A stretch of 64,000 nucleotides of DNA from Clostridium sp. (GCF_022482905.1 NZ_JAKVOI010000001.1:62001-126000), one strand, 5' to 3'. Positions 38,256-49,091 are shown, counted from the stretch's first letter. Made by a program: numbers and translations. The notes: a model not told the origin generated them from the sequence alone.

Positions 38256-38296
38256 ATATTTCCAGATATGTTAATGGTGTCTGGAAATATTTTATC
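38256..38296 (+). terminator. pyr operon terminator
   Basis: ATATTTCCAGA (38256-38266) / TCTGGAAATAT (38280-38290), then TTTATCTG. Confidence 0.75.
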
Positions 38297-38409
38297 TGTA
38301 CTCTTTTATAAATTCATAAAAAGTTAGTATTATTTCCATGACTTTTGAGTTATAATAAAAAATGAGTTTCACGATAACAGCTAATTATTTTTTAATTAGT
38401 TTATGAATT

Positions 38410-39243
38410 ATGCCTATAAAAAAAGTTGCAGAAGGGAGGCACTGCTGTTATATAAAAAACAGTGGGAATCTAGTGAGAAGAAAGCCAAGTATTTTTAGTA
38501 AAGACTATGAAAAAAAAATGAAGCAGAGAAGAATAAAAATTTTTATAATCTCTGCAGCATGTATAGTACTGATAATTTTAATTGGTGTTTACTTGACTGG
38601 TGCATTAAAAGATGTTTTAAATGATGTGGGCAAGAAGGCACAGAACCCTGTTGTGCAGAATCAGAAAATTACAAAGACACCTGCCAAACCTCAGACGTCT
38701 GAAAACAAAACTGAAAAGACACAGTATACAGTACAGTTGAGCAGCGGTAAAAGTGTAAATTTAATATATGAGAATAAAAATAACAGTAAAGCATTTAAAG
38801 ACATTACTCCTAAAGATGCTAATGTAGTATATAGTATAAGTCCTTCTGGAAAAAATGTTGTTTTATTTGACGGCAAAATTCAAAGTATGCTTTTATTTGA
38901 TATTAATGGTAAAAAGCAGGATATAACAAATCCCCAATATATATCAAGTACTGGTTCAGTTGTATCAAAAGATGGACAGCTGTCATCAGATCCAAATTAT
39001 ATATGGTGCAGTTCACCAAAGTTTATAGATGATAATAATATAGCATATATAAGCCAACTTCCATGGATTGGAAAGACTTCGAAATATATATGGATCGAAA
39101 ACATAAAAGATAAAAGTCACTTAATGGTTCAATCTGTGGAGGGTGAGGATATAAAATTTGGAGATTCTACAGATAAAGGTCTTACTGTTGTAGTCGATGG
39201 TAAAACTATGTATTTAACAGCATCAGGTGGAATTAGTCAATAA
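38410..39243 (+). CDS. Single-span membrane-anchored protein, unknown function
   Basis: 277 residues. A basic cytoplasmic part (1-44), one hydrophobic span (about 45-67), then an extracytoplasmic domain rich in Lys/Asn/Ser with a linker (about 70-105). The outer part resembles a beta-propeller/beta-sandwich fragment, without a known motif. The start has a weak ribosome site; a GGGAGG inside the frame near residue 10 is not useful for other starts. Single gene. Confidence 0.55.
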   Translation: MPIKKVAEGRHCCYIKNSGNLVRRKPSIFSKDYEKKMKQRRIKIFIISAACIVLIILIGVYLTGALKDVLNDVGKKAQNPVVQNQKITKTPAKPQTSENKTEKTQYTVQLSSGKSVNLIYENKNNSKAFKDITPKDANVVYSISPSGKNVVLFDGKIQSMLLFDINGKKQDITNPQYISSTGSVVSKDGQLSSDPNYIWCSSPKFIDDNNIAYISQLPWIGKTSKYIWIENIKDKSHLMVQSVEGEDIKFGDSTDKGLTVVVDGKTMYLTASGGISQ

Positions 39244-39317
39244 ACTTTAGTTTATTGACTTTTTAAATGCTGAAAATTTACTGTACACAATAGTATTTGA
39301 GGAGGTCAAAGCTATTT

Positions 39318-40103
39318 ATGATTATAGGATTGTCGTCTGCAAGCTTTTATCCGAATATAAAAACTGAAGATAGTATACCTCTTATGAAGTCATTGGGATT
39401 TGATGTGGGGGAAATATTTCTTAACAGTGCCAGTGAATATAAACCTGAATTTGGCAAAATACTTTTGGACAGGGAACTGCAGCATGATTTCAAGGTTAAT
39501 TCCATACATGCATTTTCAGTTTCATTTGAGCCTTACTTGTTTGATGATTATAAAAGAAGAAGGGAAGATTCATTGAAATTGTTTAAAAATGTATGCAGAC
39601 TGGCTGAAATTATAGGGGCAGGGTGCTATACATTCCATGGGATGAGGTACAGAGATATTCATTCCATAGATATTGACTTTATAGTAGATATTTATGATAG
39701 ACTTATGTATATAGCAGGAGAGCATGGAGTAAAACTCTGCCAGGAGAATGTGTTCTGGTGTATGTCCAATAGTATTGAATTCCTATATGAGATTAAGGAT
39801 AGATGCAGGGAACATTTATATTTTACATTGGATATTAAGCAGGCATATAAATCAGGAAAATCTCCGGAGAAATACATTGATATCATGGGAACTGATATTG
39901 CAAATTTTCATATAAATGACAGAGATAGCAACAGCGTATGTCTGTTGCCGGGTAGAGGGGATGTGGACTATAAAAAAATAGCTTGTAAATTTAAGGAAAT
40001 AGAGTATAATGGAGTAGGTATAATTGAGGTTTACAAAGACAATTATACTAAATACAATGAACTTGCAGAGTCAAAAAGATATGTTGAAAGGGAGTTTGAA
40101 TAA
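39318..40103 (+). CDS. Sugar phosphate isomerase/epimerase-like TIM-barrel protein
   Basis: 261 residues from the ATG at 39318, 12 bases after GGAGG. The TIM-barrel shows YTFHGMRY (near 100), CQENVFW (near 144), TLDIKQAYKSG (near 174-184) and IIEVYK near the end, placing metal ligands at E, D, H and E. It belongs to the AP-endonuclease-2/xylose-isomerase-like superfamily. Substrate not predictable. Confidence 0.8.
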   Translation: MIIGLSSASFYPNIKTEDSIPLMKSLGFDVGEIFLNSASEYKPEFGKILLDRELQHDFKVNSIHAFSVSFEPYLFDDYKRRREDSLKLFKNVCRLAEIIGAGCYTFHGMRYRDIHSIDIDFIVDIYDRLMYIAGEHGVKLCQENVFWCMSNSIEFLYEIKDRCREHLYFTLDIKQAYKSGKSPEKYIDIMGTDIANFHINDRDSNSVCLLPGRGDVDYKKIACKFKEIEYNGVGIIEVYKDNYTKYNELAESKRYVEREFE

Positions 40104-40278
40104 TTTAATCCGTATGATTGAATAACAACTGTTGTATAGATTTCTGCAGGAGCTGAGTGTTTATGAACAAAATATTTGAACACCATATATAAAATTTGTG
40201 CTTTTTAGTATATAATTATAATCAAGGAGTCTTTATAAAAATTTAAGATAAAAATTTAGTTTAGATTTAGTGAAGTTC

Positions 40279-40322
40279 TTGACAATATAATTCATGTAAA
40301 TGTATATGAAATATGTTATAAT
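40279..40322 (+). promoter_or_regulatory. Probable tig promoter region
   Basis: TTGACA at 40279-40284 with a TATAT-like -10 about 17 bases downstream, and a better TATAAT at 40317-40322 with no clear -35. Start not resolved. Confidence 0.4.
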
Positions 40323-40369
40323 ATCATAGTTAATATAAGCGCATAGTGTAATTTAGGAGGAAATGAATA

Positions 40370-41662
40370 ATGAACGTTAAAATGGAGAAAGTAGAAAATA
40401 ACGTGGTAAAATTGGAAATAACAGTAGAACTTGAGAAATTTAATGAAGCAGTAAAAAAGGCATTTGCAAAAAATGCTAAAAAATTTAATATACCAGGATT
40501 TAGAAAAGGCAAGGCTCCAATGAGCATAATAAAGAAATATTACGGCGAAGGTGTATTTTATGAAGATGCTATAAATTTTTGCTGTGATGATACATATCCA
40601 AAAGCAATACAGGAAAATGATATAAAACCTGTTGATTATCCTCAAATTGATGTACTCCAAATTGGAGAAAACAAGGATTTTATATATACAGCACTTGTAA
40701 CAGTAGTGCCGGAGGTTGAACTTGGCGAGTACAAAGGAATTGAGGTCAAAAAAAATACATATAAGGTAGAAGATGCTGAAATAGAAGATGAATTAAAATC
40801 AAGGCAGCAGAAAAATGCAAGGATTGAGACAAAGGAAGATGGAGTCATTGAAAAAGGGAATATAGCGGTAATAGATTTTAAGGGATATGTAGACGGCAAA
40901 CCTTTTGAAGGTGGAGAAGGAAAGGATTACGAACTTGAAATAGGTTCGGGAACATTTATAGATAATTTTGAGGAACAACTTATAGGATTAAAGACAGGGG
41001 ATTCAAAAGATGTGAATGTTACATTCCCTGAAAAGTATGGTTCTGAAGAATTAAACGGTAAAGATGCATTGTTCAAGGTAACCATTAAAGGTATAAAGAT
41101 AAAGGAGCTTCCAGAACTGGATGATGAGTTTGCAAAGGAAATTTCTGAATTTGACACTCTGGGCGAAGTAAGAGCAGATATAAGAAAAAAGAAAGAAGAA
41201 CAGAATGAATTGAGGGCAAATAAAGAATATGAAGAGGCAGTTATTGATGCTGTAAGTTCAAATGCAAAAGTTGATATTCCCGAAGTTATGATAAAAAAGG
41301 AAATTGACAGTATGATTAAGGATTTGGAAATGAGATTGAAATATCAGGGACTGGATCTTGACTCATATTATAAGTATACAAACAATACTGAGGAAAAAGT
41401 CAGGGAATATATGAGGGAAACTGCAGAAAAAAGAGTTAAAAATGACCTTGTAATTGAGAAAATATCCAAAGTGGAAAATATAAATGCTACGGAAGAAGAA
41501 CTTTTAAACAGGGCAGCCGAAATGAGTAAACAGTATGGAAGCAATGATACTGAGAAAATGGCTAAATTGATTCTTGACAGTCAGAGAAGTTATCTGGAAG
41601 TTGATGTAATAAATGAAAAAGTTATAAAAATGCTTGTTGACAACAGCAAGGCAATAGCATAA
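40370..41662 (+). CDS. tig: Trigger factor
   Basis: 430 residues. Ribosome-bound chaperone and peptidyl-prolyl isomerase. The ribosome-binding signature FRKGKAP is near 44-50, the FKBP-type domain lies at about 160-245 and the rest is the helical chaperone cradle. AGGAGG precedes the ATG. Leads the tig-clpP-clpX group. Confidence 0.97.
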   Translation: MNVKMEKVENNVVKLEITVELEKFNEAVKKAFAKNAKKFNIPGFRKGKAPMSIIKKYYGEGVFYEDAINFCCDDTYPKAIQENDIKPVDYPQIDVLQIGENKDFIYTALVTVVPEVELGEYKGIEVKKNTYKVEDAEIEDELKSRQQKNARIETKEDGVIEKGNIAVIDFKGYVDGKPFEGGEGKDYELEIGSGTFIDNFEEQLIGLKTGDSKDVNVTFPEKYGSEELNGKDALFKVTIKGIKIKELPELDDEFAKEISEFDTLGEVRADIRKKKEEQNELRANKEYEEAVIDAVSSNAKVDIPEVMIKKEIDSMIKDLEMRLKYQGLDLDSYYKYTNNTEEKVREYMRETAEKRVKNDLVIEKISKVENINATEEELLNRAAEMSKQYGSNDTEKMAKLILDSQRSYLEVDVINEKVIKMLVDNSKAIA

Positions 41663-41716
41663 TATGGTTTGTAATAATTATTTAAAAAAGTAGTTGTATA
41701 AAGGAGGAGAGATTTT

Positions 41717-42298
41717 ATGAGTTTAGTACCAGTAGTTGTTGAACAGACTAATAGGGGAGAAAGATCTTACGATATTTATTCAAGGCTTTTAAAGGATAGA
41801 ATCGTAATGTTAAGTGAAGAGGTAAATGATGTTTCAGCCAGCCTTATAGTAGCACAGCTCTTATTTCTAGAAGCGGAGGATCCTGATAAGGACATATCAT
41901 TGTATATAAATAGTCCTGGAGGTTCAATAACCTCTGGTATGGCTATTTATGATACAATGCAGTATATAAAACCAGATGTATCAACTATATGTATGGGAAT
42001 GGCAGCTTCTATGGGATCATTTTTACTTGTAGCAGGTGCAAAAGGAAAGAGATTTGCTCTTCCAAATGCTGAAATAATGATACATCAGCCTCTAGGTGGA
42101 TTTCAAGGGCAGGCAACAGATATTGGAATCCATGCAAAGAGAATACTTACTATAAGAAAAAAATTAAATACAATATATAGTGAAAGAACAGGTCAGCCAC
42201 TTGAAAAAATTGAGCAGGATACGGAAAGAGATAATTTTATGACTGCCGAGGAAGCTAAAAATTATGGATTAATAGATGAGGTTATTACGAGGAAATAA
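41717..42298 (+). CDS. clpP: ATP-dependent Clp protease proteolytic subunit
   Basis: 193 residues. The Ser of GMAASMGS (near 98), His of IMIHQP (near 123) and Asp complete the triad. Tetradecamer with ClpX or ClpA/C degrades proteins. GGAGGAGAG precedes the ATG; 54 bp after tig. Confidence 0.98.
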   Translation: MSLVPVVVEQTNRGERSYDIYSRLLKDRIVMLSEEVNDVSASLIVAQLLFLEAEDPDKDISLYINSPGGSITSGMAIYDTMQYIKPDVSTICMGMAASMGSFLLVAGAKGKRFALPNAEIMIHQPLGGFQGQATDIGIHAKRILTIRKKLNTIYSERTGQPLEKIEQDTERDNFMTAEEAKNYGLIDEVITRK

Positions 42299-42317
42299 CC
42301 TTTAGTGAGGTGTAGAT

Positions 42318-43610
42318 ATGGCCAAAAATGATGATAGAAAACAACTGAAGTGTTCATTTTGTGGTAAGACACAGGACCAGGTTAGAAGACTGATAGCAGG
42401 ACCAGGGGTGTATATTTGTGATGAATGTATAGAACTTTGTTCTGAAATAATAAGCGACGAGTTTGAAGATGATGTTCAGGTAGACATGACAACTCTTCCA
42501 AAACCTGTAGAAATTAAAAGCTATCTTGATCAATATGTAATTGGTCAGAATGAAGCTAAAAAGTCATTGTCAGTAGCAGTGTATAATCACTATAAGAGAA
42601 TAAATTCCAATAGTCATAACAGTGATGATGTAGAGCTGCAAAAAAGCAACATACTTTTACTTGGTCCTACAGGTTCTGGTAAGACTCTTCTTGCACAGAC
42701 TCTAGCTAAATTCTTGAATGTTCCATTTGCGATTGCGGATGCAACTACTCTGACAGAAGCTGGATATGTGGGAGAGGATGTTGAAAATATACTTTTGAAG
42801 CTTATACAGAATGCTGACTATGATATAGAAAGAGCTGAGCATGGTATAGTCTATATAGATGAAATAGACAAAATTGCAAGAAAATCTGAAAATCCATCTA
42901 TTACAAGGGATGTTTCGGGAGAAGGGGTGCAGCAGGCACTTCTTAAAATATTGGAAGGAACAGTTGCTTCAGTACCTCCCCAGGGAGGCAGAAAACATCC
43001 TCATCAGGAGTTTATACAGATAAATACAACCAATATTTTATTTATCTGTGGTGGAGCTTTTGATGGAATAGATAATATTATAGAACGCAGAACAAGAACC
43101 AGCACACTTGGATTTGGTGCAGAAATACAGTCAAAAAAGGAAAAGGATATTGGAAAACTTCTCAAGGAAATAATGCCGGGAGATCTTTTGAAGTTTGGTC
43201 TTATACCAGAGTTTGTAGGCAGAATTCCTATTGTGGTTACATTAGACGCTCTGGATAAAAAAGCGCTTATTAGTATACTTCAGGAACCGAAAAATGCACT
43301 TGTAAAGCAGTATAAAAAGCTGTTTGAACTTGACAACGTAGAACTTGAATTCAAGGATGATGCACTTGAGGCAATTGCAGATGAAGCATTGAAGAGAAAT
43401 ACCGGTGCAAGAGGACTTAGAGCTATAATAGAAGAAACCATGAAGGATATAATGTTTGATATACCTTCGAGGGAAGAAATTGCTAAAGTTATAGTAGATA
43501 AAAATACCATAAAAGATAAGAAGCCGGAACTTATAACTGTTGAAAATGGCAAGAGATCTCCTATAAAGGTTAAAAAAACTAGGCCTAGAAAAGGACCGGA
43601 AACAGCATAG
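42318..43610 (+). CDS. clpX: ATP-dependent Clp protease ATP-binding subunit ClpX
   Basis: 430 residues. N-terminal zinc domain C-SF-C ... C-DE-C (about 11-40) and AAA+ domain with Walker A GPTGSGKT (near 115-122), Walker [11 protein letters not shown] (near 175) and the substrate-pore YVGED loop. Unfolds substrates for ClpP. Follows clpP by 19 bp. A terminator follows. Confidence 0.98.
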   Translation: MAKNDDRKQLKCSFCGKTQDQVRRLIAGPGVYICDECIELCSEIISDEFEDDVQVDMTTLPKPVEIKSYLDQYVIGQNEAKKSLSVAVYNHYKRINSNSHNSDDVELQKSNILLLGPTGSGKTLLAQTLAKFLNVPFAIADATTLTEAGYVGEDVENILLKLIQNADYDIERAEHGIVYIDEIDKIARKSENPSITRDVSGEGVQQALLKILEGTVASVPPQGGRKHPHQEFIQINTTNILFICGGAFDGIDNIIERRTRTSTLGFGAEIQSKKEKDIGKLLKEIMPGDLLKFGLIPEFVGRIPIVVTLDALDKKALISILQEPKNALVKQYKKLFELDNVELEFKDDALEAIADEALKRNTGARGLRAIIEETMKDIMFDIPSREEIAKVIVDKNTIKDKKPELITVENGKRSPIKVKKTRPRKGPETA

Positions 43611-43630
43611 GTTGTTTATTTTGAGTATTG

Positions 43631-43662
43631 AGGGTACTGTAAAATTCAGTACCCTTTTTAAA
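43631..43662 (+). terminator. clpX terminator
   Basis: AGGGTACTG / CAGTACCCT (43631-43639 and 43647-43655), then TTTTA. Confidence 0.85.
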
Positions 43663-43683
43663 ATGCCATTTGTATTGCAGTAA

Positions 43684-43712
43684 TTGAAAAAAGGCCATTT
43701 TATAGTTATAAT
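43684..43712 (+). promoter_or_regulatory. lon promoter
   Basis: TTGAAA (43684-43689), 17 bases, TATAAT (43707-43712). Followed at once by the inverted repeat at 43717-43743. Confidence 0.75.
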
Positions 43713-43716
43713 ATAT

Positions 43717-43743
43717 TAGTCTAATGTATTTGAGATTAGACTA
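43717..43743 (+). promoter_or_regulatory. 9-9-9 inverted repeat overlapping the lon start site
   Basis: TAGTCTAAT, nine bases, ATTAGACTA. Same geometry as a CIRCE element but different sequence. Lies four bases past the -10, so a bound protein would block lon transcription. Confidence 0.65.
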
Positions 43744-43771
43744 TGTAAATTGTTAAAGTGAGGAGAGAAAT

Positions 43772-46087
43772 ATGGACGAAAATTTGGAAGTAATGCCTTT
43801 GATTCCACTTAGGGGTATTACTGTGTTCCCATATATGGTTTTGCATTTTGATGTAGGTAGGGAAAAATCCAAGCTTGCATTGGAAAATGCCATGCTTAAT
43901 GGACAGAAAGTATTTTTATCATCCCAAAAGGAATATTCAGAGGAAGAGCCCCATAGTGAAGATATATATACTGTAGGTACAATATGCAATATAAAACAGA
44001 TATTGAAACTTTCAAAAGGGAATGTAAGGGTGCTCGTAGAAGGGGAAAAAAGGGGCTTATTAAAAAAATACATAGATGAAGACCCTTTTTTTAAAGTTGA
44101 AGTTGAAGTAATGGAAGATGATCGAGTTATTGATAATAATTACAAAGCACTTATTAAATATACGATAGAAGCATTTAGCGAATATATAAAATTATCTGAC
44201 GATAATTTATCTGAATCTATTGTTACAATGAATGACGTGGACAATCCTGACAGGATGGCTGATATTATAAGCTCTTATCTAATATTAGACCACGATAAAA
44301 AGCAGGAACTCCTGGAAACCTATAAGACAGAGGAAAGGCTTAAAAAGATACTTGCTATACTAGTCGATGAAATAGAGATATTGAAGGTAGAAAACAAGAT
44401 AGGTATAGAAGTAAGGAAGAATATAGATAAATCTCAAAAAGATTATTATTTAAGAGAGCAGCTTAAAGCAATACAGGAAGAGCTTGGAGAAGATGATGAA
44501 AATACAAGGGAGATAACTAAGTATAAAAACAAAATATCGAAAAATAAGTTCCCAAAGGCAGTAAAGGAAAAGGTTTTGTATGAGGTTGAAAAATTAAGCA
44601 AGCTTGGGAGTTATTCTACTGAATCAGGCATAATAAAAACATATCTGGATTGGGTAATTGGCCTGCCGTGGAATATTAAAACCAAAGATAATCTGGATAT
44701 AAAAAATGTGAGAAAATGTCTTGAAAATGACCACTATGGCCTGAAAGATGTTAAGAATAGGATAATAGAATACCTTGCAGTTAAGAAAATGAACAGGACA
44801 ATGAAGGGGCCTATTTTATGCCTTGTAGGGCCTCCGGGAGTAGGGAAAACTTCTATTGCAAAATCAATTGCAAAGGCACTAAATAGAAATTTTGTACGGA
44901 TGTCTCTTGGCGGAGTCAGGGATGAAGCTGAAATAAGAGGACATAGAAGAACTTACGTTGGTTCTATTCCAGGACGGATAATATATGGTATAAAACAGGC
45001 TAAATCCAATAATCCTCTGTTTTTGTTAGATGAAATTGACAAAATGGGATTGGATTTTAAGGGAAACCCGGCAGATGCACTTCTTGAAGTTTTGGACAGC
45101 GAGCAAAATAATACTTTCAGAGATCATTATCTTGAGCTGGATTTTGACTTGTCTAATGTACTTTTTATAACTACAGCCAATACATTGGATACTATACCGC
45201 CTGCTCTTATGGACAGGATGGAGATAATACGAATATCAGGATATACAAATGAAGAGAAGTTTCATATATGCAAAAAGTATATTATTCCAAAACAGTTTAG
45301 AGAAAATGGTATAGAAGATAACAAAATTAAATTTTCTGATTCCTCCATATATACGATAATAGACAATTATACAAGGGAATTCGGAGTAAGAAATATGGAA
45401 AGAAATGTGGCTTCAATAATAAGAAAGGCAATTGTTGAAATTTTAGAAAAGAATAAAGACAGGGTGTTTGTGAATACTACTAAGGTAAAATCATATTTAG
45501 GTGTGGATATGTTCAGTTTTGATAAAATAAGTGAGGATGATAAAATAGGAGTGGTAATGGGAATGGCCTGGACGGCTTACGGTGGTGATACATTACCTGT
45601 AGAAGCAGTTGTAATGCCGGGAAAGGGAAGATTGGAACTAACGGGTCAACTTGGAGATGTCATGAAGGAATCTGCAAAAGCAGGATACAGTTATATAAGA
45701 GCTAATTATAAAAAATACTTGAATATAGAAGATGACTTTTATAAAAATTGTGACATTCATATACATGTACCAGAAGGTGCTATTCCTAAAGATGGTCCTT
45801 CTGCAGGAGTTACAATGGTTACGGCTATGATTTCAGCTTTAAGCAAGAAAAAAGTAAAACACAATGTTGCTATGACAGGGGAAATAACATTGACAGGAAG
45901 AGTCCTTCCTATTGGAGGACTTAAGGAAAAAAGTATGGCTGCATACAGGGCAGGAATAGATACGGTTATAATTCCAAGGGAAAATGAGAAGGATCTGGTA
46001 AAAATACCTAAAAGCATAAAAAGTAAGATGAAATATATAGTTGCGGATAATGTAGATGTGGTGTTGGACAATGCTTTAATTAATTGA
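43772..46087 (+). CDS. lon: ATP-dependent Lon protease
   Basis: 771 residues. N-terminal substrate domain, AAA+ domain with GPPGVGKTSIAKS (about 352-364), and a C-terminal Ser-Lys protease domain with KDGPSAGVTM (Ser near 678) and GGLKEKSMAA (Lys near 721). It degrades misfolded and regulatory proteins. Directly upstream of engB, with 29 bp between. Confidence 0.98.
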   Translation: MDENLEVMPLIPLRGITVFPYMVLHFDVGREKSKLALENAMLNGQKVFLSSQKEYSEEEPHSEDIYTVGTICNIKQILKLSKGNVRVLVEGEKRGLLKKYIDEDPFFKVEVEVMEDDRVIDNNYKALIKYTIEAFSEYIKLSDDNLSESIVTMNDVDNPDRMADIISSYLILDHDKKQELLETYKTEERLKKILAILVDEIEILKVENKIGIEVRKNIDKSQKDYYLREQLKAIQEELGEDDENTREITKYKNKISKNKFPKAVKEKVLYEVEKLSKLGSYSTESGIIKTYLDWVIGLPWNIKTKDNLDIKNVRKCLENDHYGLKDVKNRIIEYLAVKKMNRTMKGPILCLVGPPGVGKTSIAKSIAKALNRNFVRMSLGGVRDEAEIRGHRRTYVGSIPGRIIYGIKQAKSNNPLFLLDEIDKMGLDFKGNPADALLEVLDSEQNNTFRDHYLELDFDLSNVLFITTANTLDTIPPALMDRMEIIRISGYTNEEKFHICKKYIIPKQFRENGIEDNKIKFSDSSIYTIIDNYTREFGVRNMERNVASIIRKAIVEILEKNKDRVFVNTTKVKSYLGVDMFSFDKISEDDKIGVVMGMAWTAYGGDTLPVEAVVMPGKGRLELTGQLGDVMKESAKAGYSYIRANYKKYLNIEDDFYKNCDIHIHVPEGAIPKDGPSAGVTMVTAMISALSKKKVKHNVAMTGEITLTGRVLPIGGLKEKSMAAYRAGIDTVIIPRENEKDLVKIPKSIKSKMKYIVADNVDVVLDNALIN

Positions 46088-46116
46088 GATAATAGTATGA
46101 GGAGGTGAATATATAT

Positions 46117-46716
46117 TTGGAGATAAAACAGGCTGAGTTTATAATATCTGCAGCAAAAAAAAATCAATATCCAAAGGACAACGTAAATGAAGTAGCATTT
46201 GTTGGAAGATCCAATGCGGGAAAATCATCTTTAATAAATACCCTTGTGAATAGAAAAAAATTGGCTAAAACGAGTAGTACTCCTGGAAAAACAAGACTTG
46301 TAAATTTTTTTCTAATAAATGAAAAATTCTATTTTGTAGATTTGCCGGGATATGGTTATGCAAAGATTTCAAAATCTCAGAAGAATAATTGGAAGGAGAT
46401 AATAGAATCATATCTTCTTAAAAGGAAGCAGCTAAAAGCTATAGTACTGCTTCTGGATTCAAGGCATAAACCAACAGCAGATGATGTTACAATGTATAGA
46501 TGGATAGTATACTATAATTATAAGGCCATAGTTGTAGCAACAAAAATAGATAAAATATCCAGGAACCAGCTGGCTAAAAATTTAAAAATTATAAGAGAAA
46601 CACTGAACTTAAAACCACAGGATGATTTGTTTACTTTCTCATCTTTAAATAAACAGGGCAAAGATGAACTCCTAAATGAAATTGGACGTATATTGGAAGG
46701 TGATAAACCTGAATAA
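46117..46716 (+). CDS. engB: Ribosome biogenesis GTPase YsxC/EngB
   Basis: 199 residues from a TTG at 46117. The in-frame GTG at 46105 overlaps the GGAGGTGA ribosome site, so TTG is preferred. G1 GRSNAGKSS (near 28), G3 DLPGYGYAK (near 75) and TKID (near 146) are seen. Assembly of the 50S subunit. Common lon-engB pairing. Confidence 0.95.
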   Translation: MEIKQAEFIISAAKKNQYPKDNVNEVAFVGRSNAGKSSLINTLVNRKKLAKTSSTPGKTRLVNFFLINEKFYFVDLPGYGYAKISKSQKNNWKEIIESYLLKRKQLKAIVLLLDSRHKPTADDVTMYRWIVYYNYKAIVVATKIDKISRNQLAKNLKIIRETLNLKPQDDLFTFSSLNKQGKDELLNEIGRILEGDKPE

Positions 46717-47422
46717 ACTAAATCTTATAAAAGATATTATTGTCTTTTCTCTCGTATATGTTCCACCTCTTATAGTATTTGGAAGACATTGGCTAGAAGT
46801 GAAAAGAAACAGAGTGATTTTAATATTCATAAGCATAATATATTTTATTTTGCCTATATATACGCAAAATATTGCACCCTTCATATTTGTTCTGTTTAAT
46901 ATAAAATATATGCAATCTAAGGAAAAATGCAATTATTTTAATATCAGGGAATTTAAAATTTTAGAAGGGTTTAGAATGGCAGCTATATCATATTTGGTGA
47001 TTATTATAATATTACTTGCCCAGAGTGCCATTGCCTCCAGCTTTAAAATTGATTTGAGCCAGCAGCAGGAGATTGTAACCCATATGTCAGGTATGCCCTT
47101 GATAAAATTTGTTTTAATGATGCCTGTAGTTATACTGTTTGCTCCTGTATTGGAGGAATTTGTATTCAGGTGGATGTTTTTTGAGAAAATATTTAAAAAA
47201 AGGTTGGGAATATATGCAGCGGCAATACTGAGCAGCCTTATATTTTCATTTGTTCACTTCAGTTTATCTGCATTTTCCATAATATTGTGGATAGGTATTT
47301 ATAATTGTTATTTAGCTCATAAGAAAGGATTCTGGTATGCTGTTTTTAATCATTCCTTTTTTAATTCCATAACGATGATTGTACTGCTTGCACAGAAACT
47401 AAGAGAATATGGATTTATGTAG
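46700..47422 (+). CDS. CPBP-family intramembrane metalloprotease
   Basis: 240 residues if the GTG at 46700 is used; overlapping engB by 17 bases. ATG at 46676 or a CTG at 46709 are alternatives, because AAGGTGA at 46697-46703 fits the CTG best. About six spans. The Abi motif EEFVFRW (near 153), FVHF and the late H-x-F-F-N motif are conserved active-site features. Substrate unknown; may process lipidated or prenylated proteins. Confidence 0.8.
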   Translation: MINLNKLNLIKDIIVFSLVYVPPLIVFGRHWLEVKRNRVILIFISIIYFILPIYTQNIAPFIFVLFNIKYMQSKEKCNYFNIREFKILEGFRMAAISYLVIIIILLAQSAIASSFKIDLSQQQEIVTHMSGMPLIKFVLMMPVVILFAPVLEEFVFRWMFFEKIFKKRLGIYAAAILSSLIFSFVHFSLSAFSIILWIGIYNCYLAHKKGFWYAVFNHSFFNSITMIVLLAQKLREYGFM

Positions 47423-47450
47423 GCACTGTTAATGTATAACAGTGCCTTTG
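47421..47450 (+). terminator. Terminator after the lon operon
   Basis: AGGCACTGTT / AACAGTGCCT (47421-47430 and 47438-47447), then TTGAAATATT. Confidence 0.7.
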
Positions 47451-47464
47451 AAATATTATTATAT

Positions 47465-47842
47465 CTATCTATGTCTTTTATGACCATCAGAGTTTGAACT
47501 CATAAAGTCATTTAGAAATTTTGCTGCATCTGGAGAATTTTGAAGTTCTCTAACTTTCTGTAACACTTCATTTTGCATCTGATTTCTGTTTTCAAGACTG
47601 GAAAGTCTTTTTTCTAGGGCGCCAAGTTTGGATTTTATATCGGAATCATCAAGTCCGGTTTCACCGAGATCACCCATATTTAAATTATCTAACATTGAAC
47701 TAATTTTATCATTTGACATCATTCCTCTTGAGCCACTAAACGAAGACAGCATGGATAATAATTGAGTAATATCAATATTTTTTAAAATATCTCCTAGATT
47801 AAATCCACTGTTGACGTTGTTCCTATGGTGATGTTTTGACAT
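47465..47842 (-). CDS. Uncharacterised hydrophilic protein with coiled-coil
   Basis: 125 residues. His/Asn-rich N-terminus (HHHRNN) and a Met/Ser-rich middle, then a helix with IKSKLGALEKRLSSLENRN, probably a coiled coil (about 68-95), and a basic-His end HKRHR. No signal or membrane span. Not recognised. GGAGGGG precedes the ATG, so it is expressed. Confidence 0.5.
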   Translation of the reverse strand: MSKHHHRNNVNSGFNLGDILKNIDITQLLSMLSSFSGSRGMMSNDKISSMLDNLNMGDLGETGLDDSDIKSKLGALEKRLSSLENRNQMQNEVLQKVRELQNSPDAAKFLNDFMSSNSDGHKRHR

Positions 47843-48004
47843 GAAATCACCCCTCCTTAAGATATTTCTTTTCTCATCTCTATGTGTATCACTTTAATAT
47901 AAGTGTTTGATACTATATATTATTCATAAACAATGTATTTGACACAAAATAAAGTTTATATTTTTATGATAATTTTAATTTAAGATGAATAAATTTCTTA
48001 TAAT

Positions 48005-48118
48005 AGGGGATTATATAAAATGTAATCGGAGATACATTCTCCTATGCATCACATGATTTTATGTCATTTGATGTAATAACCCCCCATCCCCCTTGGGACC
48101 GTAAAGCGGTCCCTTTTT
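48005..48118 (+). ncRNA. Candidate structured RNA with terminator
   Basis: Both neighbours are on the minus strand, yet a strong plus-strand terminator stands at 48095-48118 (GGGACCG / CGGTCCC, then T5). Upstream is a possible branched fold: GGGG-TTAT (48006-48014) with ATAACCCC (48076-48083), a GGAGA/TCTCC hairpin and a CATCA/TGATG hairpin, leaving a C-rich run near 48083-48091. TATAAT at 47999-48004 is a possible -10 without clear -35; if it is used, the outer stem's 5' half would lie at or before the start. So promoter and 5' end are open. Confidence 0.45.
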
Positions 48119-48140
48119 ATATATATTTATTTCATGAAAT

Positions 48141-49091
48141 TTAATATATTGAAACAATTTTGAAATGATTGGACTCGGTACTGCTGGAGTCGGATACAAG
48201 GACTAGTTTTACAGTATAATTTTTTATTACCGAGTTATTTGAATTTGATATGCCCTTAAAGTTCAGTATCCAGGATAGTTCTGAGGTATTTCCTTTATTG
48301 TCGCATTTTTTTTCCATAAATATTGCATCTTGAAATATGTAGGAATTATTTGCAGTGGCAAGTTTATCTATCGAATACAGATCCTCATTAGCCAAATTGG
48401 AAGAAAAAATGTTGTCTGGCATATAGGACCTGCTTGCTGGAAGCTTTTGAATAAAATCTATGAAAGTTGAAACAGTATCCTTTCCTACAAAAGTGTTATT
48501 GTCCTGTAAATTATAGTTTTTAAACTTATAATTTAAAAGTATGTAATTTGTGAGGATCATATTGTTCCCCTGAAATTTTCCTGTAATAATTTTAGGAGTC
48601 CTATTATTGGTACAATCTATAAATCCAAGTATGTTGTTAGAATTGGAAAGAATGTTTTCAAATTTATTGCCATTAAAAACAAAAATTCTCTGAAGCGAGT
48701 TTTTGCCGAGGGATCCCTGAATGAATATCTCGGGAATTCTGTCTCTTGATACGTCCATTATGGTTATTCTAAGGGGCCAATAGGGATAATAGCTGCTTAT
48801 CGTGGATAGACTGTCATCCGTAGTTAAATCGTATACTTTATCTTTCATCTTCACTTTTATCATGTACTTGTTTCCAGCTTGCTTTACATATAATTTATCA
48901 TCTATTCCATCGCCATTGAAATCTGCCTTTAGTGTCTTGTCTTCCAATATGTTGCTGAATGAAGGAGAGGCATCCTGAAAACAGTTTTTATATACTATAA
49001 ATAGTATAATTAATGTAAAAATTATTAATGGAACTACAAAAAATAGATGCTTTCTTTTTAGAAATATTACTCTTAATTTCATAAATTTCAC
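48141..49091 (-). CDS. Anchored protein with a VCBS/EF-hand-like start
   Basis: 316 residues. One N-terminal span (about 15-35), so the rest is outside. The segment ADFNGDGIDDKLYV (about 55-68) resembles an integrin-type FG-GAP/calcium-loop motif. The middle is beta-rich. No catalytic motif is seen. The ribosome site is GGAGGTG. Function unknown; perhaps cell-surface sensing or wall interaction. Confidence 0.55.
   Translation of the reverse strand: MKFMKLRVIFLKRKHLFFVVPLIIFTLIILFIVYKNCFQDASPSFSNILEDKTLKADFNGDGIDDKLYVKQAGNKYMIKVKMKDKVYDLTTDDSLSTISSYYPYWPLRITIMDVSRDRIPEIFIQGSLGKNSLQRIFVFNGNKFENILSNSNNILGFIDCTNNRTPKIITGKFQGNNMILTNYILLNYKFKNYNLQDNNTFVGKDTVSTFIDFIQKLPASRSYMPDNIFSSNLANEDLYSIDKLATANNSYIFQDAIFMEKKCDNKGNTSELSWILNFKGISNSNNSVIKNYTVKLVLVSDSSSTESNHFKIVSIY

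Noticed and set aside
43717-43743. HrcA CIRCE element
   Set aside because: Same 9-9-9 geometry, but the arms do not match TTAGCACTC; kept as a separate finding.
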